Origin: Brenneria izadpanahii
GTDB lineage: Bacteria > Pseudomonadota > Gammaproteobacteria > Enterobacterales > Enterobacteriaceae
DNA length: 64,000 bases
Assembly: GCF_017569925.1 (NCBI RefSeq)
Contig: NZ_CP050854.1
Span: forward strand, 1,612,001-1,676,000
Reading direction: 5' to 3'
Shown: piece after piece, positions 43,404-53,900 of the stretch
How positions within the stretch are numbered: position 1 is the stretch's first letter
Layout of the letters: each line of letters opens with the position of its first letter
Notes under the pieces: generated by a model
Database searches by the model: none
What the model was told of the DNA's origin: nothing
Seen by the model: only the letters and a program-made list of their open reading frames with translations
Made by a program: the position numbers and the translations under genes

Positions 43404-45719
43404 GTGAGCGTGAACAATAACGGCATTCAGATCCGGGTAAAAGGCAAAGTGCAGGGAGTGGGGTTCCGGCCTTATGTCTGGCAACTGGCTCATAAGCTGG
43501 AGCTATGCGGCAGCGTCAGCAATGACGGCGCCGGGGTGCTGATCCGCCTCTACCCGTCGGAAAACATCGATCGCTTTATTGCTGAACTGCCCGCCTTGTG
43601 CCCGCCGCTGGCGCATATTGACAGTATGACCTGTGAGCCGTGGCGGTGGCCGTCCGCACCTTCCTCATTTGTTATCGAACATAGCGGAGCGGGGCGGATG
43701 GATACGCAGGTGGTGCCGGATGCCGCAACCTGTGAAGAATGTCTGCGCGAGCTGAACGATCCGGCTAATCGCCGTTATCACTATCCGTTTATCAACTGCA
43801 CCCACTGCGGCCCGCGTTTCACCATTATCCGCCAAATGCCTTATGACCGTCCGTTTACCTCGATGGCGGCTTTCCCGTTGTGTCCGCAGTGCCTGACTGA
43901 GTATCAACATCCCGCCGATCGCCGCTTCCATGCGCAGCCTAATGCGTGCCCGCAGTGCGGTCCGCAGGTCTGGCTGGAAGATGAGTCGTCGGCGCGGCAG
44001 GCCGAAGGGGATGAGGCGATTCGTCAGGCCGCTTGTGCGCTGCTGGCCGGGAAAATCGTCGCCATTAAAGGCATCGGCGGTTTTCATCTGGCCTGCGACG
44101 CCACCAATACGCAGGCCGTACAGCGCCTGCGGCGGCGCAAGCGTCGGCCCGGCAAGCCGCTGGCGGTGATGTTGCCGGATGCCGGCTGGCTTGGGCAATG
44201 CGCTACCGTCGCGGATATTCCCGCCGCGCTGCGATTATTGAAAAGTACGGCGGCGCCGATTGTGCTGCTGCCGCAGCGTCAGGATGGTCCGCTATCTGAG
44301 GCGATCGCACCCGGTTTGTCTGAAGTCGGACTGATGCTGCCCGCCAACCCGCTGCAACACTTGTTAATGGCATGCGTGGCGCGTCCGCTGGTGATGACTT
44401 CAGGTAATGCCAACGGCAAACCGCCGGCATTGACCAATGCGCAGGCGATGGAGCAACTTGCCGGCATTGCCGATCTGTGGTTAATGCACGATCGGGACAT
44501 TGTGCAACGCGCCGACGATTCGCTGGTCAGGTTTCATAACAACAGGGCGGAGATGCTGCGCCGCGCGCGCGGCTACGTGCCGGATGCGCTGCCAGTGCCG
44601 CCGGGATTCGCCAAACAGCCCGCGCTGCTGGCGATGGGGGCGGACTTAAAAAACGCCTTTTGCCTGCTGCGTGATGAACATGCCATCGTCAGCCAGCATC
44701 TGGGCGATCTGGCTGACAGCGATATCGAACAGCAATACCGCCAGGCAATAACATTGTTTGAGGATATTTACCGCTTTACGCCCACGGCGATTGCGGTTGA
44801 CGCGCATCCCGGTTATATCAGCCATCGTCTGGGAAAAGATTTGGCCGAACAGCGGCGCATACCCTGTATCGAGGTGTTGCACCACCACGCCCATATCGTC
44901 TCTTGTCTGGCGGAGCATCAGCGGCCGCGCGACGCCGCGCCGGTGATCGGGCTGGCGCTGGACGGTATCGGGTTCGGCGCGGACGGCCGGTGGTGGGGCG
45001 GCGAGTGCTTGCTGGCGGATTATCGCCAATGCCGGCATCTTGGCGGATTACCCGCCGTCGCCTTGCCCGGCGGCGATCTGGCGGCGCGCCAGCCGTGGCG
45101 TAACCTGTTGGCGCAGTGGCTACGTTTTGTCCCCGATTGGGCCTCATTACCGGAGGCGACGGCCATCCCGGCGGATCCATCTAAGTTACTTAGTAAAGCG
45201 ATTGAGCGAGGGATCAATGCTCCATTGGCTTCCTCCGCCGGCCGTTTGTTCGACGCGGTCGCCGCGGCGGCCGGGTTCTCCGCGCCAGAACAAAGTTGGG
45301 AAGGGGAGGCCGCCTGCTGGCTGGAATCGATGGCCTGGCAAAGCCTGCTGTTTATGCGTCAACCGCCGTGGCGAACGCCGGTAACGCTGCCGCTGCTGGC
45401 TGACGGTACGCTGGATCTGGCAACCTTCTGGCGGCAGTGGCTGGCCTATCGCGCCGCGCCAGCCGATAAAGCCTACGCGTTTCATCATGCGCTGGCTCAG
45501 GGCTTCGCCGACCTGGCGCGGCGGGCGGCGCGGCAATATGGCGTGAATACCATGGTATTGTCCGGCGGCGTGATGCATAACCGCCTGCTCGCCGAACTGC
45601 TGCGCCGCAAACTAGCGGAATTCACGCTGCTGCAACCGCAACGGCTACCCGCCGGCGACGGCGGACTGGCGTTGGGACAGGCGCTGATCGCGGCGGAACG
45701 TTTGTCATTCATTTCATGA
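43404..45719 (+). CDS. hypF: Carbamoyltransferase HypF
   Basis: A 771-residue enzyme that moves the carbamoyl group of carbamoyl phosphate to HypE. The domains run in order: acylphosphatase (about 8-95, [17 protein letters not shown]); two zinc-finger-like repeats (CEECL..., CTHCG, CPQCL, CPQCG, about 108-185); a YrdC-like domain (about 205-390, [14 protein letters not shown]); and a Kae1-like C-terminal domain ([27 protein letters not shown]). It starts at GTG 43404 with AAGGA about 10 bases upstream. It completes the hyp set, so the cluster is self-sufficient for NiFe cofactor assembly. Confidence 0.96.
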   Translation: MSVNNNGIQIRVKGKVQGVGFRPYVWQLAHKLELCGSVSNDGAGVLIRLYPSENIDRFIAELPALCPPLAHIDSMTCEPWRWPSAPSSFVIEHSGAGRMDTQVVPDAATCEECLRELNDPANRRYHYPFINCTHCGPRFTIIRQMPYDRPFTSMAAFPLCPQCLTEYQHPADRRFHAQPNACPQCGPQVWLEDESSARQAEGDEAIRQAACALLAGKIVAIKGIGGFHLACDATNTQAVQRLRRRKRRPGKPLAVMLPDAGWLGQCATVADIPAALRLLKSTAAPIVLLPQRQDGPLSEAIAPGLSEVGLMLPANPLQHLLMACVARPLVMTSGNANGKPPALTNAQAMEQLAGIADLWLMHDRDIVQRADDSLVRFHNNRAEMLRRARGYVPDALPVPPGFAKQPALLAMGADLKNAFCLLRDEHAIVSQHLGDLADSDIEQQYRQAITLFEDIYRFTPTAIAVDAHPGYISHRLGKDLAEQRRIPCIEVLHHHAHIVSCLAEHQRPRDAAPVIGLALDGIGFGADGRWWGGECLLADYRQCRHLGGLPAVALPGGDLAARQPWRNLLAQWLRFVPDWASLPEATAIPADPSKLLSKAIERGINAPLASSAGRLFDAVAAAAGFSAPEQSWEGEAACWLESMAWQSLLFMRQPPWRTPVTLPLLADGTLDLATFWRQWLAYRAAPADKAYAFHHALAQGFADLARRAARQYGVNTMVLSGGVMHNRLLAELLRRKLAEFTLLQPQRLPAGDGGLALGQALIAAERLSFIS

Positions 45720-46041
45720 AGAATAATTAATTATCCGCCGGTTGAACGTGGCGCTTATTTGTTTTTAATTAATTGTTTATCAATGGTATTTTTTACCATC
45801 GTTACTTTTTCCCTGCGGCGTCTATTTTCTGTAAATGAATAAATTTTAATGATGCGCCTTTTAGTATCATTTTGATAACACAGCGATATTCCTTGATTTT
45901 CAATATATTGAAAATTAAAGAAAAACCTCATCACCATTCCCAATATTTCTTTCCTTTATGGTTAATGATTTGGTTAATAAACCGCGTTTTCGTTGAAATA
46001 ACCGAATCCGCGCCTTATCCAGTTATTCAGCCTTGTTGATA

Positions 46042-46060
46042 AATAAAAATTATTATCATC
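46042..46060 (+). promoter_or_regulatory. Possible Fur box upstream of hutW
   Basis: AATAAAAATTATTATCATC agrees with the 19-bp Fur consensus GATAATGATAATCATTATC at about 13 positions, 36 bp before the hutW start. Iron regulation is expected for haem-use genes. The match is moderate and the DNA is AT-rich. The rest of the 45720-46096 gap shows no supported gene. Confidence 0.45.
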
Positions 46061-46096
46061 TAATTTATAATAATGCTTTTGAAGGGATGTATATGA

Positions 46097-47410
46097 ATGA
46101 ACATAGACCTGACGCCCTATTATGCTCAACCCGGTGAACAGCCGTTCGGCGCGCGGCGTATGGCAATGCCCTGGCGCAATCATGTGCCGCTATCGCCTGA
46201 ACAGATCCCTGCCGCCTGGCAGGCGTTGACGCAACAAACATTGCCCGCCCGCAAGCGTCTGCTGTATCTGCATATCCCTTTCTGCGCGACGCATTGCACC
46301 TTTTGCGGCTTCTACCAGAACAAATTGCGCGACGACAGTACGGAGATCTATACCCGCTATCTGTTAAAAGAGCTGGCGATGGAGGCGGACAGCCCGCTTC
46401 ATCAGTCCGCGCCTATTCACGCCGTATATTTTGGCGGCGGTACGCCAACGGCGATGGCGGCCAAAGAGCTTGCCTTGATCATCAGGACGATTCGCGATTC
46501 GCTGCCGTTAGCGCCCGACTGCGAAATTACGGTTGAAGGCCGATCGCTGGATTTCGATGACGAGCGCATCGACGCCTGGCTGGATGCGGGCGCCAACCGT
46601 TTTTCCATCGGAGTTCAGACCTTTGACAGCCGCATTCGTCGACGGATGGCGCGCACTTCCGACAAGCAGCAGCTGATCCGCTTTCTGGAGCGTTTATGCC
46701 AGCGGGATCGGGCCGCCGTGGTTTGCGATCTGATGTTCGGATTGCCGGGGCAAACGCCGGAAACCTGGCGGGAGGATCTGAATATTGTCAGCAATTTGCC
46801 GCTGGATGGGGTCGATCTCTACGCTTTGAATTTATTACCCACCACGCCGTTGGCGAAAGCCGCCGAGAATCAGCGCGTCGTCTTGCCTGATGTAAGCGCG
46901 CGACGTGATTTTTATCTCAGCGGCGCGTCATTTTTGGCGGATGCCGGCTGGCATCAGTTAAGCAACAGCCACTGGGCCAGAACCACCCGAGAACGTAACC
47001 TGTATAACCTGCTGATAAAACAGGGCGCCGACTGTCTGGCGATGGGCTGCGGAGCAGGCGGTAATCTTAACGGTCAGGCTTATATGATGGATCGCAGTCT
47101 GGAACGTTATTACCAGACGCTGGATCAGGGGCAAAAACCGATCATGATGATGACGCCGGCCAGCCCGGCCGGCTCCTGGCAACACCAGCTTCAGGCCGGG
47201 ATCGAGGTAGGAAGGGTTAAATTGCCGCAGTTGACCCGTCACGCCAATGCGCTTCAGCCGTTGCTGAGCCAGTGGCATCAGGCCGGGCTAACCTGCGATG
47301 ACTCTACCTGTCTGCGTTTAACCAACGATGGCCGTTTCTGGGCTAATAACCTGATGCAGGCATTACAACAAATTATTCCTCAGCTGAATGCCGAAGAACA
47401 CGCTCACTAA
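46097..47410 (+). CDS. hutW: Radical SAM haem-degradation enzyme HutW/ChuW
   Basis: A 437-residue radical SAM protein of the HemW-like group. The cluster motif CATHCTFCGFY (CxxxCxxC) is near residue 62, followed by AVYFGGGTPTA. HutW/ChuW uses SAM radicals to open haem anaerobically, releasing iron and making anaerobilin, unlike oxygen-dependent haem oxygenases. ATG 46097 has GAAGGGA 9 bases upstream; an out-of-frame ATG at 46093 is ignored. hutX follows after 13 bp. No haem receptor or ABC transporter gene is in the window. Confidence 0.92.
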   Translation: MNIDLTPYYAQPGEQPFGARRMAMPWRNHVPLSPEQIPAAWQALTQQTLPARKRLLYLHIPFCATHCTFCGFYQNKLRDDSTEIYTRYLLKELAMEADSPLHQSAPIHAVYFGGGTPTAMAAKELALIIRTIRDSLPLAPDCEITVEGRSLDFDDERIDAWLDAGANRFSIGVQTFDSRIRRRMARTSDKQQLIRFLERLCQRDRAAVVCDLMFGLPGQTPETWREDLNIVSNLPLDGVDLYALNLLPTTPLAKAAENQRVVLPDVSARRDFYLSGASFLADAGWHQLSNSHWARTTRERNLYNLLIKQGADCLAMGCGAGGNLNGQAYMMDRSLERYYQTLDQGQKPIMMMTPASPAGSWQHQLQAGIEVGRVKLPQLTRHANALQPLLSQWHQAGLTCDDSTCLRLTNDGRFWANNLMQALQQIIPQLNAEEHAH

Positions 47411-47423
47411 CCGGAGACTCACC

Positions 47424-47918
47424 ATGACATTGAATGAATTATTGGCAACCGAGCCGGATGGCACGCTGGAAGAGATCGCCAGTCAGTATGATACCTCGCT
47501 GCTTAATGTAGTTAAGGCGTTACCCGCGGCGCAGCGGACGCTGGTCTCCGGCGAGCGGTTTGACCAAGTTTGGGACGCGATTACCGGCTGGGGCGAGGTT
47601 ACGTTGATCAGCCACACGGCGGACGCCATTCTGGAATTTAAAAGCGAGCTGCCGAGCGGCGCGCATCGTCATGGCTACTTTAACCTGCGCGGCAAAAATG
47701 GGCTAAGCGGGCATATTCGCGCCGCCAACTGCCGGGATATCGCTTTCATTGAGCGTAAGTTCATGGGAATGGACACAGCGTCTGTGGTGTTTTTTAATGC
47801 CGCCGGAGATGCTATGTTTAAAATCTTTCTCGGACGGGATAGCCATCGTCAACTGTTGACGACACAGGTTGAGGCGTTCCATACGTTAGCTGTTGAGTTA
47901 CAAGCGGAGCAGGTATGA
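47424..47918 (+). CDS. hutX: Haem-trafficking protein HutX/ChuX
   Basis: A 164-residue HutX/ChuX-family intracellular haem-binding protein, the same length as E. coli ChuX. The conserved core is PSGAHRHGYFNLRGKNGLSG and RKFMGMDTASVVFFN. Family members pass haem to the degrading enzyme. ATG 47424 has CGGAGA upstream and is preferred to 47388, which lies inside hutW. It overlaps hutY by 4 bp (ATGA). Confidence 0.92.
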   Translation: MTLNELLATEPDGTLEEIASQYDTSLLNVVKALPAAQRTLVSGERFDQVWDAITGWGEVTLISHTADAILEFKSELPSGAHRHGYFNLRGKNGLSGHIRAANCRDIAFIERKFMGMDTASVVFFNAAGDAMFKIFLGRDSHRQLLTTQVEAFHTLAVELQAEQV

Positions 47919-48544
47919 CGTGGCTACTCTTTGGTGCGGGTCAGGGTGTCGGCGGCTGTTTATTACAGCGCGCCATTGAATGCGAGCAACCGGTGGTTGT
48001 GGTGCTGCGCGATGCCGAACAAACGGAACGCTGGCGCGCGCGGGGCATTACCGTGGTGCAGGGCGACGCCTGCGACGCGGAGACTGTCGAGAAAGCCTGC
48101 CGGCTGTCGGGTAAGGATGCCATCGTTGTGTCCACCATGGGCGGCGGCGACGTCAATTATTTGGGGCACCGCGTGGTGATTGACGGCGCCGAACAGGCGG
48201 GCATAAAACGTATGCTGCTGGTGACATCCATGGGCTGCGGCGAACAATGGCCGCTGCTGTCGCCGCGCGCCAAGGCCGCCTTTGGCCTTGCGGTGCGGGA
48301 GAAGTCGCTGGCGGAAAGCTGGCTGCAAACCAGCACTCTGGATTATTGTATCGTCCGGCCGGGCGGACTGCTGGATGTCGTTGCGACACATAACGCGCGG
48401 CTAACGCAGGGGGATGCGGTATTAGGGCTGGTTTCCCGCCAGGATGTGGCGCTGGCCGTCGATCGTTTGCTGCAACAGCCGGTATTCGGCAACCAAATCT
48501 ACAGTCTGATCGATCCCGATCTCGAACTGCCGCTGATGCCATAG
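47915..48544 (+). CDS. Anaerobilin reductase-like protein HutY/ChuY
   Basis: A 209-residue NAD(P)-binding Rossmann protein (N-terminal LLFGAGQGVGGCLLQRAIE), related to flavin/biliverdin reductase-type SDRs. Its position and overlap with hutX match chuY, whose E. coli O157 product reduces anaerobilin using NADPH. The glycine-rich motif and STMGGGDVNYLGHRVVIDGA fit. The assignment rests mainly on operon context; a generic NAD(P)H-binding protein is the alternative. Confidence 0.8.
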   Translation: MTWLLFGAGQGVGGCLLQRAIECEQPVVVVLRDAEQTERWRARGITVVQGDACDAETVEKACRLSGKDAIVVSTMGGGDVNYLGHRVVIDGAEQAGIKRMLLVTSMGCGEQWPLLSPRAKAAFGLAVREKSLAESWLQTSTLDYCIVRPGGLLDVVATHNARLTQGDAVLGLVSRQDVALAVDRLLQQPVFGNQIYSLIDPDLELPLMP

Positions 48545-48590
48545 CGTACTCCATTGATATCATTTTCTACGGTGCGCCGACGGCGGTTCG

Positions 48591-48868
48591 CTATTTTCCT
48601 TGATTGGAATTTTTAGATTTGTCGGCAGGATAAACCGGAGCGAAATAGGCTATTACGGAGCAGGGAAGTAAGCAAATTAATTGAATGACTCCCACTTCAA
48701 TATCAGCGACTTCTTCCTGATTGGAAGCATGTGAAAAGATATACGCATTGATGATTTCTTCCGATGGTTTCGGCCATGATAACCCTGAAAAATAGACAAA
48801 AAAGACCTGAAATAGGTTAATAATAACCATGCGATAAAGAACTTTATCCATGCTTTCATTTTACTGTT
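48591..48868 (-). pseudogene. Frame-disrupted small membrane-protein gene
   Basis: The readable frame from ATG 48851 gives 86 residues with hydrophobic segments (VIINLFQVFFVYFSGL and VGVIQLICLLPCSVIAYF). An overlapping frame just upstream gives a typical membrane-protein start (MKAWIKFFIAWLLLTYF). Together they suggest a single small membrane protein broken by a frameshift near 48795-48810 and perhaps truncated at its C-terminus. It loosely resembles the DUF2645/YjeO group; that is tentative. Alternatively the 86-residue frame is a real gene. The rest of 48545-49320 is AT-rich and shows nothing else. Confidence 0.35.
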
Positions 48869-49320
48869 ATCTTCCCCGATGTTTTGATATCCGTTCACGG
48901 ATATATTGATTCCCCATGAGATGGCGGTAAATCTCTTAATATCTTAAAGATGTGTTATTAATAAATGCAATACAATTAATAGCTTATCTTTTAATTATAA
49001 ATGCGTAAGATTTGCCGTTTTATATCTTTCTGATATTGGATATTTAATTATTTTATTGTCTATTTAACGGCGAACGCAGGCTAATAAATAAAAGGTGCGA
49101 AATGCTTTTGGCAAGAATTTATTTATCGCGCATCCATTTAAAAATAACCTCTAATTTAATTAAGGATATTGACGGCTATTCAATCCTAAAAAAATGATAA
49201 GTAAAATCATTGATATGTGTATTAATTTGAATTAATAATAACAAAGACAAACAGGTTTCTCTTGGGTATTTAAGCCTGGTTTTTTGTTAGTCACTCATCG
49301 GTGTGGGGTAGAGCAAGAGC

Positions 49321-50046
49321 ATGAGTACAAAGGTATTACTGGTTATTCAGATGGGTGAACCGCCGGAAGATATTGCTTCTCAGGTTGGGCCGCAGGGGAA
49401 ATGGTTTGCGGATGCGCTGCCGGATGGAACGCACGAGCTGCGGGTGATTCGGCCCGATATCGGGGAATCGCTGCCGCCGTTCGATCGGCTATCGGCGGTG
49501 ATTATTTCCGGTTCCTGGTCGATGGTGACCGATAGGCTGGACTGGAGCGAGTATACCGCCGGCTGGCTGCGTGAAGCGTTTTACGCCGATGTGCCGATGC
49601 TGGGGGTTTGTTACGGACACCAGTTGCTGTCTCATGCCTTGGGCGGTACGGTGGGCGATAATCCCAACGGCGCCGAAATGGGGCTGCAAACGGTAACATT
49701 GAACCCCGAGGCGGAAAACATCGGTTGGCTGCAACAGCATCCGCAACAATTTCAGGCTTATCTTAGCCACCGCCAGTCGGTGCTGGTTCCGCCCGCCGGC
49801 GCGCAGGTGTTGGCCAGTTCGCAGATTGACCGCTGCCAGATCATCCGCTACAGCGATAACGTGCTAAGCGTACAGTTTCATCCTGAGTTTAATGCGAACA
49901 TCATGTCGGCCTGTTTACGGCGCAATGAAGCGCGGATGCGGCAGTTAGGATTTGATGTCGATCGGATGATGGCGCAGCTTACGGAAGAACCGCGCTGGGC
50001 CAGAAAAATTCTGCTGGATTTTATTCAGCAATACGCTACCCGGTAG
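49321..50046 (+). CDS. Class I glutamine amidotransferase-like protein
   Basis: A 241-residue stand-alone GATase1 protein of the GMP-synthase-like group. The nucleophile elbow is GVCYGHQLLSHALGG (Cys97), and the catalytic His187 and Glu189 are in VQFHPEF, so the triad is complete. Such proteins release ammonia from glutamine or hydrolyse gamma-glutamyl compounds; the substrate is unknown. No partner synthetase is adjacent. It is convergent with the LprI-like gene. Confidence 0.88.
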   Translation: MSTKVLLVIQMGEPPEDIASQVGPQGKWFADALPDGTHELRVIRPDIGESLPPFDRLSAVIISGSWSMVTDRLDWSEYTAGWLREAFYADVPMLGVCYGHQLLSHALGGTVGDNPNGAEMGLQTVTLNPEAENIGWLQQHPQQFQAYLSHRQSVLVPPAGAQVLASSQIDRCQIIRYSDNVLSVQFHPEFNANIMSACLRRNEARMRQLGFDVDRMMAQLTEEPRWARKILLDFIQQYATR

Positions 50047-50108
50047 CTTGAGTGAGCTGAAGAGGCGGCGGCTTTTTATCCGCCGTCTACAGACCGAGCC
50101 ATGCCATT

Positions 50109-50507
50109 TTACTGATACGGCATCGCGTTTAGCTGGGCGATCCGTTGCTTATCCATCCTGATCGCACAGCTGTCGGTCAACTCGGCGCTGGCCGCCGTTC
50201 CCTCTTCCGCGATAAACGCTTCCAGGCGGCACTGTCCGTCACGATATTTCAGCCAGCCGCGTTGCGAGTCCAGCAGCGTTTGCAAATAATGCGTTCCCAA
50301 ATCTTCATCGGCCCTATAGGCGGCTTCGATGCGTTTTTTAGCGTTGCGGTAGGCCGTATTGAGTTCAGACTCGACGGATGATTTCATCAAGGACGGGTCA
50401 TTCCCGGTTTCATTATCCGATGCGATCTGCGAGCCGTCGTGCTGGGCCGCGGCGGCCGCGCTGATTTGCATGGTTAGCGGTATCAATAGTAATAGCGGCT
50501 TTATCAT
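50109..50507 (-). CDS. Secreted LprI-like (DUF1311) protein
   Basis: A 132-residue protein with an N-terminal signal peptide (about residues 1-21, MIKPLLLLIPLTMQISAAAA). A LprI-type domain follows, with LLDSQRGWLKYRDGQCRLEA and a second Cys in LTDSCAIRM. DUF1311/LprI proteins are periplasmic, and some inhibit lysozyme. The role here is inferred from family only. About 460 bp of AT-rich DNA upstream (50508-50964) separates it from fdoG and shows no further gene; it should carry the fdo promoter. Confidence 0.8.
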   Translation of the reverse strand: MIKPLLLLIPLTMQISAAAAAQHDGSQIASDNETGNDPSLMKSSVESELNTAYRNAKKRIEAAYRADEDLGTHYLQTLLDSQRGWLKYRDGQCRLEAFIAEEGTAASAELTDSCAIRMDKQRIAQLNAMPYQ

Positions 50508-50964
50508 TGATCATTCCCGATTGATATTTTTTCCTTAAAAGAAAATTCGCCGCATAGTGTCGCAAAGCGCGCCGCTATTCAATATGGATAATCCGCATCT
50601 GTTTATTTCCCCTCCATTTTCATGTCTTGGTTAATAGCCGAATCGTTTTATTTATTTAATGAAGAAAAATAAAGCGTGATGCATGACCGTTATATAAAAA
50701 ATAACATAGCGACAATGCGTTAGGCTCGAAATGAGAATAGATATCATTCTGAATTGTTGATTTTCTGGCTATTAAGTGAGCGATTTTATCTTTTTTTGTG
50801 ATTTAAATGTTGTTAATAAGATAAATATTTGAGGTTTTAATTTTTCTTCGCATAATACATTATTATTAATGTGGTTTTCAGTTAGCAAATATTCCTTCCT
50901 ATTAAAAAAGAAAGAAAATTTTCACCACGATTTTATGTGAGCAATGTGGTGCGAGGAGTTATCC

Positions 50965-53900
50965 ATGCAGGTCAGTAGACGACAATTTTTTAGAATTTGC
51001 GCGGGGGGGATGGCTGGCACCACGGTCACCGCCCTGGGTTTTTCCCCGGCGGCCGCGCTGGCGGAAAACCGGCAATACAAGCTATTGCGAGCGAAAGAGA
51101 CGCGTAATAACTGCACCTACTGTTCCGTCGGGTGCGGAATTTTAATGTACAGCCTGGGCGACGGCGCTAAAAACGCCAAGCCGTCGATCTTCCATATCGA
51201 AGGGGATCCGGACCATCCGGTAAGCCGCGGCTCGCTGTGTCCGAAAGGCGCCGGACTGATTGATTATATCCATAGCGATCAGCGCCTTAAATATCCTGAA
51301 TACCGGGCGCCGGGTTCGGATAAATGGCAGCGTATCAGTTGGCCGGAAGCGTTCGAGCGTATTGCGCGCTTGATGAAAACCGACCGGGACGCCAATTTCG
51401 TTGAAAAGAACAGCGCGGGAGTGACGGTTAACCGCTGGCTGACGACGGGGATGCTCTGTTCGTCGGCCGCCAGCAATGAAACCGGAATGTTGGATCAGCG
51501 CTTTACCCGCGCGCTGGGGATGCTGGGGATTGATACCCAGGCGCGGCTGTGCCACGCGCCCAGCGTATCGGCGCTGGCGCCGACATTCGGCCGCGGGGCG
51601 ATGACCAATAACTGGGTTGATATTAAAAACGCCAATGTGGTGATCGTCATGGGGGGGAATCCCGCTGAGGCGCATCCCGTTGGTTTTAAATGGGTGATCG
51701 AAGCCAAAATCAAAAATGGCGCCAAGCTGATCGTGGTCGATCCGCGTTTCAATCGTACCGCTTCGGTTGCCGATCTTTACGCGCCCATCCGGGCGGGATC
51801 GGATATCGCCTTCCTGCTGGGGGTGATCCAGTATCTGCTCAGCAACAACAAAGTGCAGATGGAATATGTCGCGTCCTATACCAATGCCAGCCTGCTGGTG
51901 CGGCAGGATTACACCTTTGATGACGGTATTTTCAGCGGCTATGATCCGCAGACGCGTAAATATGAGCGCGCCTCCTGGCAGTATGAGCTGGATGAAAATG
52001 GCTTTGCCAAACGCGACGCCACGCTGAGCCACCCCAGGTGCGTATGGAATCTGCTAAAGCAGCATGTCAGCCGCTATACGCCGGACGTCGTCGCCAGCAT
52101 CTGCGGCACGCCGAAGGAAGATTTTCTCACCATCTGCGAAATTCTGGCATCGACCTGCGTGCCGGACAGAACCGCCACCTTTCTCTATGCGCTCGGTTGG
52201 ACGCAGCACACCACCGGCTCCCAGATGATTCGCGCCGCGGGAATGATTCAGCTGCTGCTGGGCAATATCGGCATGGTGGGCGGCGGCGTCAACGCCCTGC
52301 GCGGACACTCCAATATTCAGGGCTATACCGACCTCGGCCTGCTCTCTTTACGGCTGCCGGGCTATATGGATTTACCGTCGGAAAAACAGACCACGCTGCA
52401 AGACTATTTAAGCCAGGTTACGCCGAAAGCCCTGCTTCCCGATCAGGTGAACTACTGGAAGAACACGCCCAAATTCTTTATCAGCATGATGAAGAGTTTT
52501 TACGGCGATAAGGCGCAGAAAGAAAACGACTGGGGATTCGACTGGTTGCCCAAGTGGGATCAAAGCTATGACGCGCTGCACTACACGCAGATGATGATTG
52601 AAGGCAAGGTCAACGGTTATATCGCCCAGGGATTTAACCCGATAGCCGCGTTTGCCGATTCCAATAAAGCTCGTGACGCGCTGAAAAAACTGAAGTTTTT
52701 GGTCATTATCGATCCGCTGGCGACGGAAACCTCTAATTTTTGGCAAAACCACGGCGAATTCAACGAGGTGGACAGCGCCAGTATTCAAACCGAAGTCTTC
52801 CGTCTGCCGTCCAGCTGTTTTGCCGAAGAAAACGGTTCGATTGTTAATTCGGGCCGCTGGCTGCAATGGCACTTTAAAGGCGCGGAACCGCCGGCGGAAG
52901 CCTTGCACGACGGTGTCATTCTGGCCGGGATTTTCCTGCGCCTGCGGGAAATGTACGCCAAAGAGGGGGGCGCCAACCCTGAACAGGTTCTCAATATGGC
53001 GTGGGATTACCTTAATCCTGAAGATCCGACGCCTGAAGAGGTGGCGAGAGAAGGGAACGGCTACGCGCTGGCGGATATTTACGACGATCAGGGCGCGCTG
53101 GTTCTGAAGAAAGGGCAGTTGCTGTCCGACTTTTCGCAACTGCGGGATGACGGCACCACCGCCAGCTTCTGCTGGGTGTATACCGGCTGCTGGACCGAGC
53201 AGGGCAATCAGATGGCGCGGCGCGATAACGCCGATCCGTCCGGTTTGGGCAGCACGCTGGGATGGGCCTGGGCCTGGCCGCAAAACCGCCGCATTCTGTA
53301 TAACCGCGCTTCCGCCGATGAACAGGGGAACCCCTGGGATCCGAAACGGGAAATCCTTCGCTGGGACGGTCAGCGCTGGCAGGGGATCGATGTTCCCGAC
53401 TACGGCAATGCCGCGCCGGGCAGCGGCGTCGGGCCTTTTATTTTGCAGGCGGAAGGCATGGGGCGTCTGTTTAGTATCGATAAGCTGACCGACGGCCCGT
53501 TCCCGGAACACTACGAGCCCGTTGAATCGCCGCTGGCGAAAAGCCCGCTGCATGAGAATACGCGCTTTAATCCGGCCGCCCGCCTGTATGACGCCGATCG
53601 GCAACGCATGGGCTCGGCGTCTGAATTCCCCTACGTGGCGACCACCTATTCCATTACCGAACTGTTTCGCCACTGGACCAAACATGCGCGGCTGAATGCG
53701 ATCGCGCAGCCGGAACAGTTTGTCGAAATCGGCGAGTCGCTGGCCGAGCAGAAAGGCATCCGCGCCGGCGATATGGTGAAGCTCAGCAGCAAACGCGGCT
53801 ATATCAAAGCCAAAGCGGTCGTCACCAAGCGCATCCGCACGTTGACGATCGAAGGCCAACCGGTGGAAACCATCGGCGTGCCTTGTCATTGGGGCTTTGA

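Noticed and set aside
45755..45943. A 62-codon minus-strand frame between hypF and hutW
   Set aside because: It is short, AT-rich, rich in basic and aromatic residues without a recognisable pattern, and has no clear ribosome site. A decayed gene cannot be excluded.
49245..49290. Terminator before the glutamine amidotransferase gene (CAGG...CCTGGTTTTTT)
   Set aside because: The stem is only four to five pairs with a large loop, and the nearest upstream plus-strand gene ends about 700 bp earlier.
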